Source: Aureimonas frigidaquae
GTDB lineage: Bacteria; Pseudomonadota; Alphaproteobacteria; Rhizobiales; Rhizobiaceae
Direction: 5' to 3'
Assembly: GCF_001463905.1 (NCBI RefSeq)
Contig: NZ_BBWR01000007.1
Location: forward strand, 1-64,000
Length of the DNA stretch: 64,000 nt
Shown: one piece after another, positions 55,689 through 64,000 of the stretch
How positions within the stretch are numbered: the stretch's first letter is position 1
How the letters are laid out: every line of letters begins with the position of its first letter
Notes under the pieces: generated by a model
What the model was told of the DNA's origin: nothing
The model's input: only the letters and a program-made list of their open reading frames with translations
Databases searched by the model: none
Made by a program: the position numbers and the translations under genes

Positions 55689-56195
55689 TTATTGCCCGCC
55701 GGCGCCCGGCAGATTGCGCAGGATATCGTCGGCCGCAAAGCTTGCCGCGCGCTCGAAAGCCTCGTCGCTATCGCCCCGGAAGGACAGTTTGCGTGCCAGC
55801 GCGACCTGGCCGCTCGGTACGTCGATCACATTCACCCAGCCGGACGAGATGAGTGTGCTCATCTTCTGGACGGCGCCGAGGACGATGTAGTCCGCCTGAA
55901 CGCTACGGGCCGATTCGAGAAGGTCGACCGGCCGCGAATTGGCGGGCGTGCAGCCTTGCGCGGTGCAGGGCAGCTCGACCGCATCGACGGTTCCGGGCGC
56001 GCCGAGGCCGTCCTGCAGCAGCGTGCGGAACAGCACCATGCGCCGCTCATGCGCGGCCGTCTGATCGGTCGGCTCGCCGGACGTGTCCACGTAGTCGAAG
56101 GGCATGACGGCGAGCCGCGGCTCGGCCGCGTGGGCCGGCGGCACTGCCGGCGCCGCCAGGGCGGCCAGGATGAGGAGGGGCAGGCGAAGCGGCAT
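55689..56195 (-). CDS. Secreted hypothetical protein (FlgO/DUF2380-like)
   Basis: Protein of 168 residues with signal peptide MPLRLPLLILAALAAPAV and cleavage near AHAAE. The mature part opens with RLAVMPFDYVDTSGEPTDQT, followed by LFRTLLQDGLGA, a conserved VELPCTAQGCTP pair of cysteines (a likely disulfide), and ADYIVLGAVQKMSTLISSGW. This beta-alpha order resembles periplasmic FlgO/DUF2380 proteins. ATG 56195 follows GGAAGG. Reading frames to 57248 on this strand run through the exporter gene and are not used. Confidence 0.72.
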   Translation of the reverse strand: MPLRLPLLILAALAAPAVPPAHAAEPRLAVMPFDYVDTSGEPTDQTAAHERRMVLFRTLLQDGLGAPGTVDAVELPCTAQGCTPANSRPVDLLESARSVQADYIVLGAVQKMSTLISSGWVNVIDVPSGQVALARKLSFRGDSDEAFERAASFAADDILRNLPGAGGQ

Positions 56196-56275
56196 GGCGG
56201 CAACCTTCCGCCGTTCGAACAACGGCCGTGTGGGGCGCCCATGGTCTGGCAGACTGAAGCGCAGCGCGCGCGGCG

Positions 56276-58249
56276 TCAAGCGGCGCCACGCGCCTGGTTG
56301 CTGCGATCCACCTGTTGCAGCACGTGCAGGAGCGCGCGCAGGGCGATCTCCACGCTTTCGCTCGAGGCGGCCTCGCTCTCCGGGCCGAGCGCTTCGCTGA
56401 TTTCGGCCAGGCGGCTGCGCCCGGTCATGCTGCGCCCATGCTCGGCCAGGGCGGCGATCTGCGCGCGAATGGCCTCCAGCCGCTCGCGTTCGGGCGGGGT
56501 CGGCGGCGTGGTGCCGAAGCGGCGTGCCAGTACATGCACCGCATGGACGATGGCGTTGACGCGCATGATGGCGCGCCGCCATTCGGCCTGGCCCGCACCG
56601 AAGGTCCAGGCGCTTTGCAAGGGCCCGATCGCGGCGCGGATGTCGGCATGCGCCCGGTCGAGCTGGCGCACCCGCACCAGGAGCCGCGCCGGGTTGTCGC
56701 CGCCATCGAGCGCGATGGCGCTTTCCACGAACTGATCGAGCGCCTGCATGAAACGGTCCATGGCCTGGCGCGCCAGGCTGCGCGTGGAGCGCGGCAGGAC
56801 GCAGAGCGAGACGAACATGCCCGCCGCCGCGCCGATCAGCGTTTCCTCCAGCCGCAGGATCAGGAGTTCGGGCGTGAAGGTTCCGATGAGGCCATAGACG
56901 AGCGAGATGGCGACCGTCATGAAGAAGGTCATCGCACCGTAGGACACGGTCAGAAGGTAGAAGCCCCAGAAGACGCAGGCCGCCACCAGGACGAGGGTCG
57001 GCGCCAGCGCGCCGTGGATGGCGGTGGCCAGAACCATGCCGGCGATGATGCCGCCGGCCGTGCCCAACGCGCGTTCGAGCCCCCGGATCATCGTCTCGCC
57101 GCGCGACTGCGTGTTGGTGAAGATCAGGAAGGCGGTCAGGACTGCCCAGAACCAGCGGTCGGGCGACAGGAAGATGCCGCCCGTCATGGCGATGGCCGAG
57201 GCGAGCGTGACCTGGAAGGCTTCCCGCAGGGCGGGATCGCTGCGCCAACCCGTGCGCGTGGAGGGCGGCCGGCGCGGCTCCGGGCCGCCGCCGGTCTGGA
57301 AGGCGGCATCGGGCGTCGCCTGCGCGGCGGCGCGCACCTGATGCCGCGCCCGGGCGAGCGTTTCCAGCCGCTCGGCCACTGCCGGGGCCATGCGCCCGGA
57401 CACCCCGTCCGCCGCGGCTTCACGGGCGCCGGCGAGCGCCATGCCGAGGGCGCTTTCCATGGCCAGGTGAAGATCGAACAGCCGGGCCGCCAGAAGGGCG
57501 GCGTGCGGATCGGTGCCCGACTCGGCCATCGGCAGATAGGCCTCGCACAGAAGGATGACGTCCTTGCCCCGCCGCTCCGCCGACAGCGCCTCGGCGCGGG
57601 TTGCGGGCGTCCAACCCCAGCGCACGCCGCGCCGGATCTGGCCGGCCAGGCGGCCGACGCATTCGTCCAGCGCCTCGGCGGCGCGGCGGAAATCCTCCGC
57701 CGGCCGCTCCGGAATCAGGACGTTGCGCGTCAGATGGGCGATGACCGCCGACAGGACGAGCGACAGCGCGATGCCGGGCAGATCCGTCAGGACAGGATGC
57801 AGATAGGCGGCGATCATGCAGCACATGAAGGCGAACATGCCGACGCCTTGCCACCGCGTGCCGAAGCGGCGCGCATAGACCGCCACGAAGATCACGCAGA
57901 GAAAGATGACATTGACCGCACCCAGCCGCTCATGGCCGAAGGCGCTGACCAGGCAAATCACGCAGAAGCCCGTCAGCACCGCGATGGCGCGGGTGATGGC
58001 CCTGGCGCGCGCCGTGGTATCCTTGATGGCGACGGCGCCCTGGATGGCCGTGGCAAGCGCGATGCCGTAGGCGGCCGGGGTCAGGGCCAGCCAGGGATGG
58101 AGCATGGCCAGCGCCGCGCAGACGAGCACCACGGTGATCAGCGCCCGGCTGCCGAGCCGCAGCCGGACGAGGCCGGGATCGGAGGCCAGCAGCCTCTGGC
58201 GCAGGCCGAAGCCGTGCCGCTCTTTTGGGGAGTTGCGCGATGTGCTCAT
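56276..58249 (-). CDS. FUSC-family (aromatic acid exporter AaeB-like) membrane protein
   Basis: Protein of 657 residues. Two membrane halves (about 35-165 and 360-500), each with several helices, flank and precede soluble domains: a cytoplasmic helical region (about 185-340; SAERRGKDVILLCEAYLPMAE) and a long helical C-terminus (about 510-650). This is the FUSC/YccS/AaeB layout of fusaric-acid or hydroxybenzoate efflux. FUSC blocks: LIFTNTQSRGETMIRGLERALGT. No membrane-fusion partner gene is adjacent, unlike aaeA-aaeB. The divergent Lrp-family gene (start 58288) probably controls it. Confidence 0.82.
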   Translation of the reverse strand: MSTSRNSPKERHGFGLRQRLLASDPGLVRLRLGSRALITVVLVCAALAMLHPWLALTPAAYGIALATAIQGAVAIKDTTARARAITRAIAVLTGFCVICLVSAFGHERLGAVNVIFLCVIFVAVYARRFGTRWQGVGMFAFMCCMIAAYLHPVLTDLPGIALSLVLSAVIAHLTRNVLIPERPAEDFRRAAEALDECVGRLAGQIRRGVRWGWTPATRAEALSAERRGKDVILLCEAYLPMAESGTDPHAALLAARLFDLHLAMESALGMALAGAREAAADGVSGRMAPAVAERLETLARARHQVRAAAQATPDAAFQTGGGPEPRRPPSTRTGWRSDPALREAFQVTLASAIAMTGGIFLSPDRWFWAVLTAFLIFTNTQSRGETMIRGLERALGTAGGIIAGMVLATAIHGALAPTLVLVAACVFWGFYLLTVSYGAMTFFMTVAISLVYGLIGTFTPELLILRLEETLIGAAAGMFVSLCVLPRSTRSLARQAMDRFMQALDQFVESAIALDGGDNPARLLVRVRQLDRAHADIRAAIGPLQSAWTFGAGQAEWRRAIMRVNAIVHAVHVLARRFGTTPPTPPERERLEAIRAQIAALAEHGRSMTGRSRLAEISEALGPESEAASSESVEIALRALLHVLQQVDRSNQARGAA

Positions 58250-58287
58250 TGCCGCTTTGTGTAGAACAGTTGCGGGCGGAGCAGAAG

Positions 58288-58749
58288 ATGAGCGAACTCG
58301 ACCGAACCGATCGTCGGATCCTGAAGGCGCTGCAGGCCGATGGCCGCATGACGAATTCGGACCTTGCCGCGCAGATCGGCCTGGCCCCGTCCTCGCTCGG
58401 TGAGCGGCTGAAGCGGCTGCAGAAGGATGGCTACATCCTCGGCTTCGGGGCCCGGCTCGATCCGCAGCGGCTCGGCTTCGGCCTGCTCGTCTTCGTGGAG
58501 GTGATCCTGGACACGACGACGCCCGATGTCTTCGAGCGCTTCGCCAAGGCGGCGCGGCGCACGCCCGAAATCCTGGAATGCCATATGGTGGCGGGCGGCT
58601 TCGATTATCTGATCAAGACCCGTCTGCCCGACATGGCCGCCTACCGGCGCTTTTTGGGAGAGATCGTCCTGGCGCTCCCGGGGGTGCGGGAAACGCGAAC
58701 TTACGCGGTGATGGAAGAGGTCAAGAATGACGGACTCCTGCCTCTTTGA
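58288..58749 (+). CDS. Lrp/AsnC-family transcriptional regulator
   Basis: Protein of 153 residues. HTH at residues 1-60: LDRTDRRILKALQADGRMTN then LAAQIGLAPSSLGERLKRLQ. RAM effector domain from about 75 (FGLLVFVEVILDTTTPDVFERF; VAGGFDYLIKTRLPDMAAYRRF). ATG 58288 (MSELDRTDRRI) follows GGAGCAGAAG; the upstream frame to 58225 is not needed. It is divergent from the FUSC exporter with about 38 bases between starts, so it is probably its regulator; amino-acid or aromatic ligand unknown. Confidence 0.88.
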   Translation: MSELDRTDRRILKALQADGRMTNSDLAAQIGLAPSSLGERLKRLQKDGYILGFGARLDPQRLGFGLLVFVEVILDTTTPDVFERFAKAARRTPEILECHMVAGGFDYLIKTRLPDMAAYRRFLGEIVLALPGVRETRTYAVMEEVKNDGLLPL

Positions 58750-58887
58750 AGGCCAAGTCCTTTTCAAACGATTTTAATTTGGAGTGGAGGCTTCCACCGT
58801 CTTTACGTAGCCTGCGTTGCACAGCACAAGAACAGCCGAACTAGTCCAGGCCGCTCTATTTGCCGCGCGCCGCACTTTGGAGGCACC

Positions 58888-59799
58888 ATGCTAAGAACCG
58901 AGACCGTCCGCAGGATCCTGTCCTGGTACGAGGGGGAAACACCCGGGCTGAAGAGCAATCTGTCCCGCCTCCTGATGCATGGGCGGCTTGCCGGCACCGG
59001 TCGGGTCGTGATCCTGCCCGTCGACCAGGGTTTCGAGCATGGCCCGGCGCGCAGCTTCGCGCCGAACCCGGCGGCCTACGATCCGCACTACCTGTATGAG
59101 CTGGCCATCGAATCCGGCGTGTCGGGCTATGCCGCGCCGCTGGGCCTTCTGGAGCAGGGCGCCGACACCTTCGCCGGCGAAGTGCCGCTGATCCTCAAGC
59201 TGAACAGCGGCAACTCGCTGGTCACCCGCCAGGACCAGGCCTTGACGGGCACGGTCGAGGACGCGCTGCGGCTCGGCTGCGTGGGCGTGGGCTTCACCAT
59301 CTATCCGGGTGCGGACGCCTCCTACGACATGATGGAGGAGCTGCGCGACATCACGCTCAAGGCCAAGTCCCGCGGCCTGATGACGGTGGTCTGGTCCTAT
59401 CCGCGCGGCGGCAAGGTCAGCAAGGACGGCGAGACCGCGCTCGACATCATCGCCTATGCCGCGCACATGGCGGCGCTGATGGGCGCCACCATCATCAAGG
59501 TGAAGCTGCCGACCGACTTCGTCGATCTGAAGGACGCGCAGCCGACCTATGAAAAGAACGACATTCCGCGTGCGAACGGCGCCGATCGCGTGCGCCACAT
59601 CATGCAGTCCTCCTTTGCCGGCAAGCGCCTGGTCGTCTTTTCGGGCGGCGCCGCCAAGAACGAGGAAGAGCTTCTGGGCGAGGTCCGGTCCATCCGCGAA
59701 GGCGGCGGCAACGGCTCGATCATCGGCCGCAATTCCTTCCAGCGCCCGAAGGCAGAGGCGCTCGCGCTTCTCGATAAGGTCATGAGCATCTACGCCTGA
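58888..59799 (+). CDS. fbaB: Class I fructose-bisphosphate aldolase (DhnA/FbaB type)
   Basis: Archaeal-type class I aldolase, 303 residues, making or cleaving fructose-1,6-bisphosphate via a Schiff base. ATG 58888 with TTGGAGG upstream. Blocks: VVILPVDQGFEHGPARSF (about 48-65), LKLNSGNSL, VGVGFTIYPGADASYDMMEE (about 131-150), TVVWSYPRGG, and the catalytic Lys region ATIIKVKLPTDFVD (about 199-212). It lies downstream of the Lrp gene, with its own 138-base promoter gap. Confidence 0.93.
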   Translation: MLRTETVRRILSWYEGETPGLKSNLSRLLMHGRLAGTGRVVILPVDQGFEHGPARSFAPNPAAYDPHYLYELAIESGVSGYAAPLGLLEQGADTFAGEVPLILKLNSGNSLVTRQDQALTGTVEDALRLGCVGVGFTIYPGADASYDMMEELRDITLKAKSRGLMTVVWSYPRGGKVSKDGETALDIIAYAAHMAALMGATIIKVKLPTDFVDLKDAQPTYEKNDIPRANGADRVRHIMQSSFAGKRLVVFSGGAAKNEEELLGEVRSIREGGGNGSIIGRNSFQRPKAEALALLDKVMSIYA

Positions 59800-59842
59800 C
59801 CTTGCCTTGCGCAATTGCTAAAGCGGGGAGGGGGAATTACCT

Positions 59843-60322
59843 ATGAGGTGCTCCCCTTCCCGCGAGACAGGTATGCGCACGATGACCAAGGCCGCCAAAC
59901 TGACGCGCAACGAGACGCTGGTTCTCGATGCGCTGCGGCAAGGGACCGGGCCCCTGACCGCCTATCAGATCCTCGACATGCTGCGCCCGGAGGGGATCAA
60001 GGCGCCGCTGCAGATCTATCGCGCCCTGCGCGCTTTGTCGGGACGCCATCTCGTCCACCGCCTGGAAAGCCAGAACGCCTTCGTGGCCTGCTCGCACGGC
60101 CATCACGAAGGCCATCGGCATACGGTGATCTTCCTGGTGTGCCACGCGTGCCAGACGGTGCGCGAGGCCGTCGACCCGGGTATCGACCGCGCCGTGGCAC
60201 GGCTTGCCGAGGCGGAAGGCTTTGCCGCGGCCGATGCCGCCATGGAGATTCGCGGCCTGTGCCCGCAATGCCAGGCTGCCGGTGTGCGCCAGACGGACGA
60301 GACGGTGGCCCCGGCCGACTGA
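59843..60322 (+). CDS. zur: Fur-family regulator, probably Zur
   Basis: Protein of 159 residues with the Fur winged helix (LTAYQILDMLRPEGIKAPLQI; YRALRALSGRHLVHRLESQN) and C-terminal zinc motifs: HGHHEGHRHTVIFLVCHACQTV (seen at about 90-111) and CPQCQAAG (about 144). The His-rich HGHHEGH and paired CxxC motifs fit Zur, the zinc-uptake repressor, more than Fur. Start: ATG 59843 follows GGGAGGGGG by eight bases; ATGs at 59873 and 59882 are alternatives. It shares no visible operator with neighbours. Confidence 0.85.
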   Translation: MRCSPSRETGMRTMTKAAKLTRNETLVLDALRQGTGPLTAYQILDMLRPEGIKAPLQIYRALRALSGRHLVHRLESQNAFVACSHGHHEGHRHTVIFLVCHACQTVREAVDPGIDRAVARLAEAEGFAAADAAMEIRGLCPQCQAAGVRQTDETVAPAD

Positions 60323-60354
60323 CGATGCCCGCGCCCGCCTTTCGCGGGAGGCGA

Positions 60355-60795
60355 TCAGTTTCCGGCGGCCGCCTTCAATGCCTCTGCCGGATCGCGCGGG
60401 GCGCCGCTTTCGTCGAAACCGGCCAGATAGGCGATGACGTTCTTCAACTCGTCGGGCTTCTTGATGCCGGGAAAGATCATCTTGGTCTTGGGGACGACGG
60501 CCTTGGGGTTCTGCAGCCAGGCGGTCATGAGCTCTTCGTTCCAGACCTTGCCTTCGCCCCAGGTGACGAGGTCGGGCGAAAACTTGAACCCTTCCACGAT
60601 GCCCGGCTTTTCGCCGATAATGCCGTTGAGCTCGGGGCCGACCTTGTTGGCGGCGCCGGCTCCGACGGCGTGACAGGCCATGCAGCGCCGGAACACTTTT
60701 TCCCCTGCCGCAGGATCTCCCATCTCCTGGGCGGCGAGGGGGGTGATGGTCGCGGCCACGCACAGGATGCTGGCGGCGATTGTCGCCTTCCGCAT
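60355..60795 (-). CDS. Class I c-type cytochrome
   Basis: Periplasmic protein of 146 residues. ATG 60795 with CTGGAGGAATC upstream. Signal peptide at residues 1-22 (ILCVAATITPLAAQ). Heme site CMACH (about 38-42) in KVFRRCMACHAVGAGAANKVGP; the sixth ligand Met is in PKTKMIFPGIKKPDELKN (about 104). Size and blocks fit cytochrome c2/c550-like carriers. Its redox partner is not visible; it is convergent with the Zur gene. Confidence 0.92.
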   Translation of the reverse strand: MRKATIAASILCVAATITPLAAQEMGDPAAGEKVFRRCMACHAVGAGAANKVGPELNGIIGEKPGIVEGFKFSPDLVTWGEGKVWNEELMTAWLQNPKAVVPKTKMIFPGIKKPDELKNVIAYLAGFDESGAPRDPAEALKAAAGN

Positions 60796-61087
60796 GATTC
60801 CTCCAGATATTGCGGTGCCCGACGCGCGCTCAATCTAGGTTGAACAATTCCAGCTTGGCAACGGAGAATTCTTAGCTCTTCGCGTCTTAACCATGTTCCT
60901 TATCGGTGCGTTAGGGATCAGTCATCTACAGGAGTGGACAAGGGTGGCGCGCACCGCGCGAGCAGTGTCAGTCCGGAACCGTCCCGGCCCGCCGCAACGC
61001 AACCGGCATCGCCGTGGGATGCGCCCCGCCCATCCGGCCCGAACGTGGCCGGCAAGCACCGCGACCGCGGTATCTGGAGCATATGAC
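60796..61087 (+). other. Upstream region of the Omp31-like gene, no credible gene
   Basis: This 292-base region is expected to hold the strong promoter of the porin gene and the promoter of the divergent cytochrome gene. An open frame starting at 60893 is a non-coding extension of the porin frame. I see no recognisable operator. Confidence 0.35.
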
Positions 61088-61855
61088 ATGAAGCGCATCG
61101 CACTCATCCTGGCGGCGTCGGCCGTTCTGGCCGGCCCGGCCCTTGCCGCGGACATCTATTACGACCAACCGGTCGCAGCCGCGCCGATGGCCTATGATAC
61201 GGGCTTCACCTGGACCGGCTTCTATGTCGGCGGGCAGGGCGGCGTGGCCCTGAGCCGCGAATCCGGCCTGTTCTCATCGAACAACTCGTCCTTCCGGGGC
61301 GGCAGCGCCGACGGCAATGCCGGCGTGGTGCTCGGCCTGCATGGCGGTTACGACTATCAGGTCCAGAACTTCATCCTCGGCGCCGTCGCCGATCTGAGCT
61401 ATGTCGACGCCAATTCCCAGGCGACGTTCCAGCAGTTCGGCCAGGAGTTCGGTTCCAAGCAGGATATCGACTTCATGGGCACGCTGCGCGCCAAGGGCGG
61501 CCTGACCTCCGACCGCTTCGCCGTCTATGCCACGGGCGGTCTTGCCTATGCCAACGTGTCGAACAAGCTGATCGGCAGCCCGCAGGTTTCGTCCGCAGGC
61601 CAGACCTACAACGTCTCCCTGGAAAAGGATGACGACAATTTCGGCTACGCCGTGGGCGCCGGGCTCGACTACCTGCTCGGTCAGAACATGTCGGTCGGTA
61701 TCGAGTATCTCTATACCGATCTCGGCAAGGTGAACACGAAGGTCAAATACACGCCCGTCGGCGGCACGATCGCGACCGATTCCCTGAGCGCGACCTCCAA
61801 CGACGATCTGGACTTCCACACCGTCTGGGCCAAGGCCTCCTGGCGCTTCAACTGA
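61088..61855 (+). CDS. Omp31/porin-like outer-membrane protein
   Basis: Outer-membrane beta-barrel of 255 residues of the rhizobial Omp31/Omp25 class. Signal peptide MKRIALILAASAVLAGPALA, then the conserved ADIYYDQPVAAAPM. Barrel signatures: FTWTGFYVGGQGGVALSRES (about 44-63), VVLGLHGGYDYQVQNFILGA and the C-terminal WAKASWRFN, ending in a terminal aromatic/Asn typical of BamA recognition. GGAG about 10 bases upstream. A terminator follows. Confidence 0.92.
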   Translation: MKRIALILAASAVLAGPALAADIYYDQPVAAAPMAYDTGFTWTGFYVGGQGGVALSRESGLFSSNNSSFRGGSADGNAGVVLGLHGGYDYQVQNFILGAVADLSYVDANSQATFQQFGQEFGSKQDIDFMGTLRAKGGLTSDRFAVYATGGLAYANVSNKLIGSPQVSSAGQTYNVSLEKDDDNFGYAVGAGLDYLLGQNMSVGIEYLYTDLGKVNTKVKYTPVGGTIATDSLSATSNDDLDFHTVWAKASWRFN

Positions 61856-61882
61856 GGCCGGGCTGCGTAGAGGCAGAATCGC

Positions 61883-61920
61883 AAAAGGCCGCCAGGGAAA
61901 CCCGGCGGCCTTTTGTTTGT
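61883..61920 (+). terminator. Intrinsic terminator after the porin gene
   Basis: AAAAGGCCGCC (61883-61893) pairs with GGCGGCCTTTT (61904-61914), loop of 10 bases, followed by GTTTGTTG. A symmetrical, bidirectional-looking terminator, 27 bases after the stop codon. Confidence 0.85.
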
Positions 61921-62189
61921 TGAGGGGGTTGCACGACAGGCAGCCCGGAGCACTGGACGAACTAAGAATATCGTCCTAATGTCGGCGGAACCGGTTGGGG
62001 TGAAGAGCTGTGTCCGTCGCCCTGTAATGCAGCGGGGCGGTCAGTCGTCTCCCCGCCGATCCGGCCCTTCTTGTAAGCTACATTCAGCGGGCGCATCGCT
62101 GTTTGTTCGAGTAACGGCTTTCGGGCTTTACTCTCATGCCCTCTACGGCGTGACGGATCGGCTGCCATCGCGGGCAGGCCATCGCGCCT
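61921..62189. other. Intergenic region before ferrochelatase stop, nothing recognised
   Basis: This 269-base stretch lies between the porin terminator and the 3' end of hemH. Frames of up to 106 codons exist on the plus strand but show no coding character. It is somewhat less GC-rich than coding DNA. A small RNA gene cannot be excluded, but no promoter and terminator pair is convincing. Confidence 0.3.
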
Positions 62190-63257
62190 TCAGCCACGCG
62201 CGGGGAGCCAGCCGCCGAGGTTTTCCTCGATGATGGTGGTCAGCGCGGTGATGTGCGGGGCGTCGTCGTTCAGGCAGGGAATATAGGTGAAGCGCTCGCC
62301 GCCCGCATGTTCGAAGGCCTCGCGGATCTCGCCGTTGATTTCCTCAAGCGTCTCGATGCAATCGGCGCTGAAGGCGGGGGAGGCGACGGCGATGTGCCGG
62401 ATGCCCTGGCGCGCCAGATCGGCCACATGCTCCACGGTATACGGACGCAGCCATTCTTCAGGGCCGAAGACGGATTGGAAGGTCGTGTCGATGCTGCCCT
62501 TGTCCCAGCCCAGGCGCTCGCGCAGGAGGCGCGTCGTCTTCTGGCACTGGCAGTGGTACGGATCGCCCTGCATGAGGTACCGCTTGGGCATGCCGTGATA
62601 GGAGGTGATGAGCCGTTCCGGGCGTGCATCCAGCCCCGCATAGACACGCTCGACCGATTGGGCGAGCGCCTCGACATAGAGCGGATGCTCGAAATAGGCG
62701 TCCACCACCCGCGACGCCGGTTGCCGGAACTGCTTCATCAAGGCCCGGAAGAACTGGTCGTTGGCCGTCGCGCTCGTCGCGCCGGCATATTGCGGATAGA
62801 GCGGGACGTAGAGGATGCGGGTGCATCCGGCATCCACCATGCGCTGCACGACACTGTCCACGGATGGATTGCCGTAGCGCATGCAGAACTCCACCATGAC
62901 CTTGTCGCCATGGCGCTCGGACATGGCTTTTGCGACCGCGGCGGTCTGCCGTTTGGTGATGGTCAGGAGCGGGCTTTCGTTCAGCTCCTCGTTCCAGATG
63001 CTCTTGTAGTTGGCGCCGCTGGAAAAGGGCCGCTTGGCCAGGATCACCGTCTGGAGGATCGGCTGCCACTTCCACCGCGGATAGTCGATGACCCGCTTGT
63101 CCGACAGGAATTCGCTGAGGTACCGGCGCATGGACCAGTAATCATAGCCATCCGGCGTGCCGAGATTGGCCAGGAGAATCCCGACCCTGGGCTTGGCCAC
63201 CGGCGGATGATCGGCCGGCATGGCGTCGGTGCGGCCAAGGGTGCTGGGCTGGTTCAT
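62190..63257 (-). CDS. hemH: Ferrochelatase HemH
   Basis: Inserts Fe2+ into protoporphyrin IX, the last step of heme synthesis. 355 residues. ATG 63257 (MNQPSTLGRTDA) has GGAAGAC upstream; the ATG at 63296 is less likely. Landmarks: VGILLANLGTPDGYDYWSMR (about 25-44), LYPQYAGATSATAND (about 150-165), SYHGMPKRYLMQGDPYHCQC (about 206-225, catalytic His in the HGMP motif) and FSADCIETLEEI (about 300-312), the catalytic Glu region. It ends with GGWLPARG. Confidence 0.93.
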   Translation of the reverse strand: MNQPSTLGRTDAMPADHPPVAKPRVGILLANLGTPDGYDYWSMRRYLSEFLSDKRVIDYPRWKWQPILQTVILAKRPFSSGANYKSIWNEELNESPLLTITKRQTAAVAKAMSERHGDKVMVEFCMRYGNPSVDSVVQRMVDAGCTRILYVPLYPQYAGATSATANDQFFRALMKQFRQPASRVVDAYFEHPLYVEALAQSVERVYAGLDARPERLITSYHGMPKRYLMQGDPYHCQCQKTTRLLRERLGWDKGSIDTTFQSVFGPEEWLRPYTVEHVADLARQGIRHIAVASPAFSADCIETLEEINGEIREAFEHAGGERFTYIPCLNDDAPHITALTTIIEENLGGWLPARG

Positions 63258-63343
63258 GATGTCTTCCGGTTGGAGGTCGGCGGGTTCCAGCCCCATTTAG
63301 GCTGGATACCGTCCGCGTTCCAGACGGAACCGCCACCCATCCG

Positions 63344-64000
63344 TCAGGCCGCCAGCGGCCCGAGGCCGAGATCGGCCCGCCGCGGCAGGTCGGCGCCGCG
63401 CCGCGAGCAGGTGATGGCCGCCGCACGAATGGCAAAGCCGATCACGGCCTCGACATCGCCGACCGACATGGCATCCACGGCGGCGCGGCTCAGATTGCCG
63501 TCTTCCTTCAAGCGGGCCAGGGTGGCGGCCTGGAACGTATCGCCCGCGCCGACCGTGTCGACCACGGTCACGGGCAGGCCCGGCACCTGGACCACATGGC
63601 CGCCGCTCGTCGTGGCAAGGGCTCCGTTCTCTCCGCGCGTGATGACGGCGAGGGCTGGCCCGGACGCGATCCAGTCCGACAGGACGCTGTCCAGCGAACG
63701 GCCGGGATAGATCTGCTGAAGGTCTTCCTCGCTCGCCTTGATGAGCGTCGCCTTGGGCAGCGTGCGGGCCACGCGGTCCCGCCAGATGTCGAGATCCGGC
63801 TCCACCGAGGCGCGGATGTTGGGATCGTAGCTGATGAACCGCCGGCCGGATTCCTGGCCGATCAGGTGCAGCAGCGCCGAGGCCGTGGGTTCCGACACGG
63901 TCGAGTAGGACGAGATGTGGATGGCGTCGAGCTCGTCCGGGAAATGCTCCGGCACATCGGCCACCTCGACCGAGCGGTCGGCGGTGCCCTCGATGTAGAA
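63344..64000 (-). CDS. PfkB-family carbohydrate kinase, 5' end beyond the window
   Basis: The frame is open to the last base; 219 residues are visible and the N-terminus is missing. Visible blocks: FYIEGTADRSVEVADVPEHF at the edge, YDPNIRASVEPD, ALAVITRGENGALA, and the catalytic DTVGAGDTFQAATL (anion hole and Asp). This is a fructokinase/ribokinase-type kinase, close to ScrK-like fructokinases; the substrate is not established. An internal ATG at 63964 is not the true start. Confidence 0.85.
   Translation of the reverse strand, partial: FYIEGTADRSVEVADVPEHFPDELDAIHISSYSTVSEPTASALLHLIGQESGRRFISYDPNIRASVEPDLDIWRDRVARTLPKATLIKASEEDLQQIYPGRSLDSVLSDWIASGPALAVITRGENGALATTSGGHVVQVPGLPVTVVDTVGAGDTFQAATLARLKEDGNLSRAAVDAMSVGDVEAVIGFAIRAAAITCSRRGADLPRRADLGLGPLAA

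Noticed and set aside
56315-58264. A 649-codon plus-strand frame over the FUSC exporter.
   Set aside because: Extreme Arg/Gly/His composition and no domain; the minus-strand exporter is convincing.
60334-60348. CCCGC/GCGGG hairpin between zur and the cytochrome gene.
   Set aside because: Five base pairs and no U-run; too weak to call a terminator.

Overview
The window is a high-GC chromosomal segment of an alphaproteobacterium, most likely order Hyphomicrobiales (Rhizobiales). The basis is gene content: an Omp31-type porin, a bS21 with the rhizobial core, a three-subunit proton-translocating transhydrogenase (split alpha) preceded by an aa3-oxidase subunit IV-like small protein, a SitABCD-type manganese importer with a Mur/Fur-like palindrome, and an ornithine decarboxylase with a long structured leader. 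An Aurantimonadaceae-like genus would fit, but that is a guess. I see no rRNA, tRNA, CRISPR, prophage or insertion sequence. The DNA is mostly core metabolism packed in short operons.

Layout. 1-972: the tail of an upstream gene, a strong terminator, and a visibly AT-richer patch with two small membrane-protein genes, one of only 41 codons. 973-6479: an iron/polyamine/phosphonate-class ABC importer (binding protein, two permeases, ATPase) followed by a PhoD-like phosphatase. 6594-10628: a complete sulfate importer (sbp-cysT-cysW-cysA). 10690-14233: RidA, glycogen debranching enzyme GlgX, a 53-aa protein and a PhnA-domain protein. 14350-18038: manganese importer sitABCD. 18043-22736: a dual-specificity phosphatase, a DUF1289 protein and methionine synthase metH. 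22798-29756: a sugar-acid and hydroxyacid cluster (KDG kinase, FucD-like dehydratase, FAD 2-hydroxyacid dehydrogenase, Ldh2-type dehydrogenase), then rpe and an allantoate/carbamoylase-type amidohydrolase on the other strand. 29947-32057: exopolyphosphatase with a very basic N-terminus, plus rlmE. 32074-36103: MerR regulator, Zn/Cd/Pb P-type ATPase and an MFS exporter. 36257-38968: a Tat-exported metallo-beta-lactamase-fold enzyme and guaB. 39195-42509: GNAT, ornithine/lysine decarboxylase with its leader, LysR. 42552-46911: L,D-transpeptidase, DUF1007 plus Ni/Co exporter, glutamine amidotransferase-like hydrolase, recX and a PfpI protein. 46972-50931: Fae-like protein, CoxIV-like protein and pntAA-pntAB-pntB. 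51015-55565: a small conserved protein, WYL regulator plus VOC protein, AGE-family epimerase, TPR lipoprotein and rpsU. 55689-61855: a secreted hypothetical protein, FUSC exporter with divergent Lrp regulator, class I aldolase, Zur-like regulator, cytochrome c and Omp31-like porin. 62190-64000: ferrochelatase and a truncated PfkB kinase at the edge.

Functional threads. Metal and anion handling recurs: Mn import, Zn/Cd efflux, Ni/Co export, a Zur-type regulator and sulfate uptake feeding methionine synthesis. The points I would look at first are the decarboxylase leader (a candidate member of the alphaproteobacterial speF RNA family, with a matching promoter about 400 nt upstream), the Fae homologue that appears to have lost the catalytic histidine, the pairing of a KDG-type kinase with a fuconate-type dehydratase (chemically inconsistent with fuconate itself), the polybasic exopolyphosphatase, and an operator-like palindrome upstream of the MFS exporter with no adjacent repressor gene. 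I found no clear previously undescribed multi-gene system; these are candidates, not discoveries.
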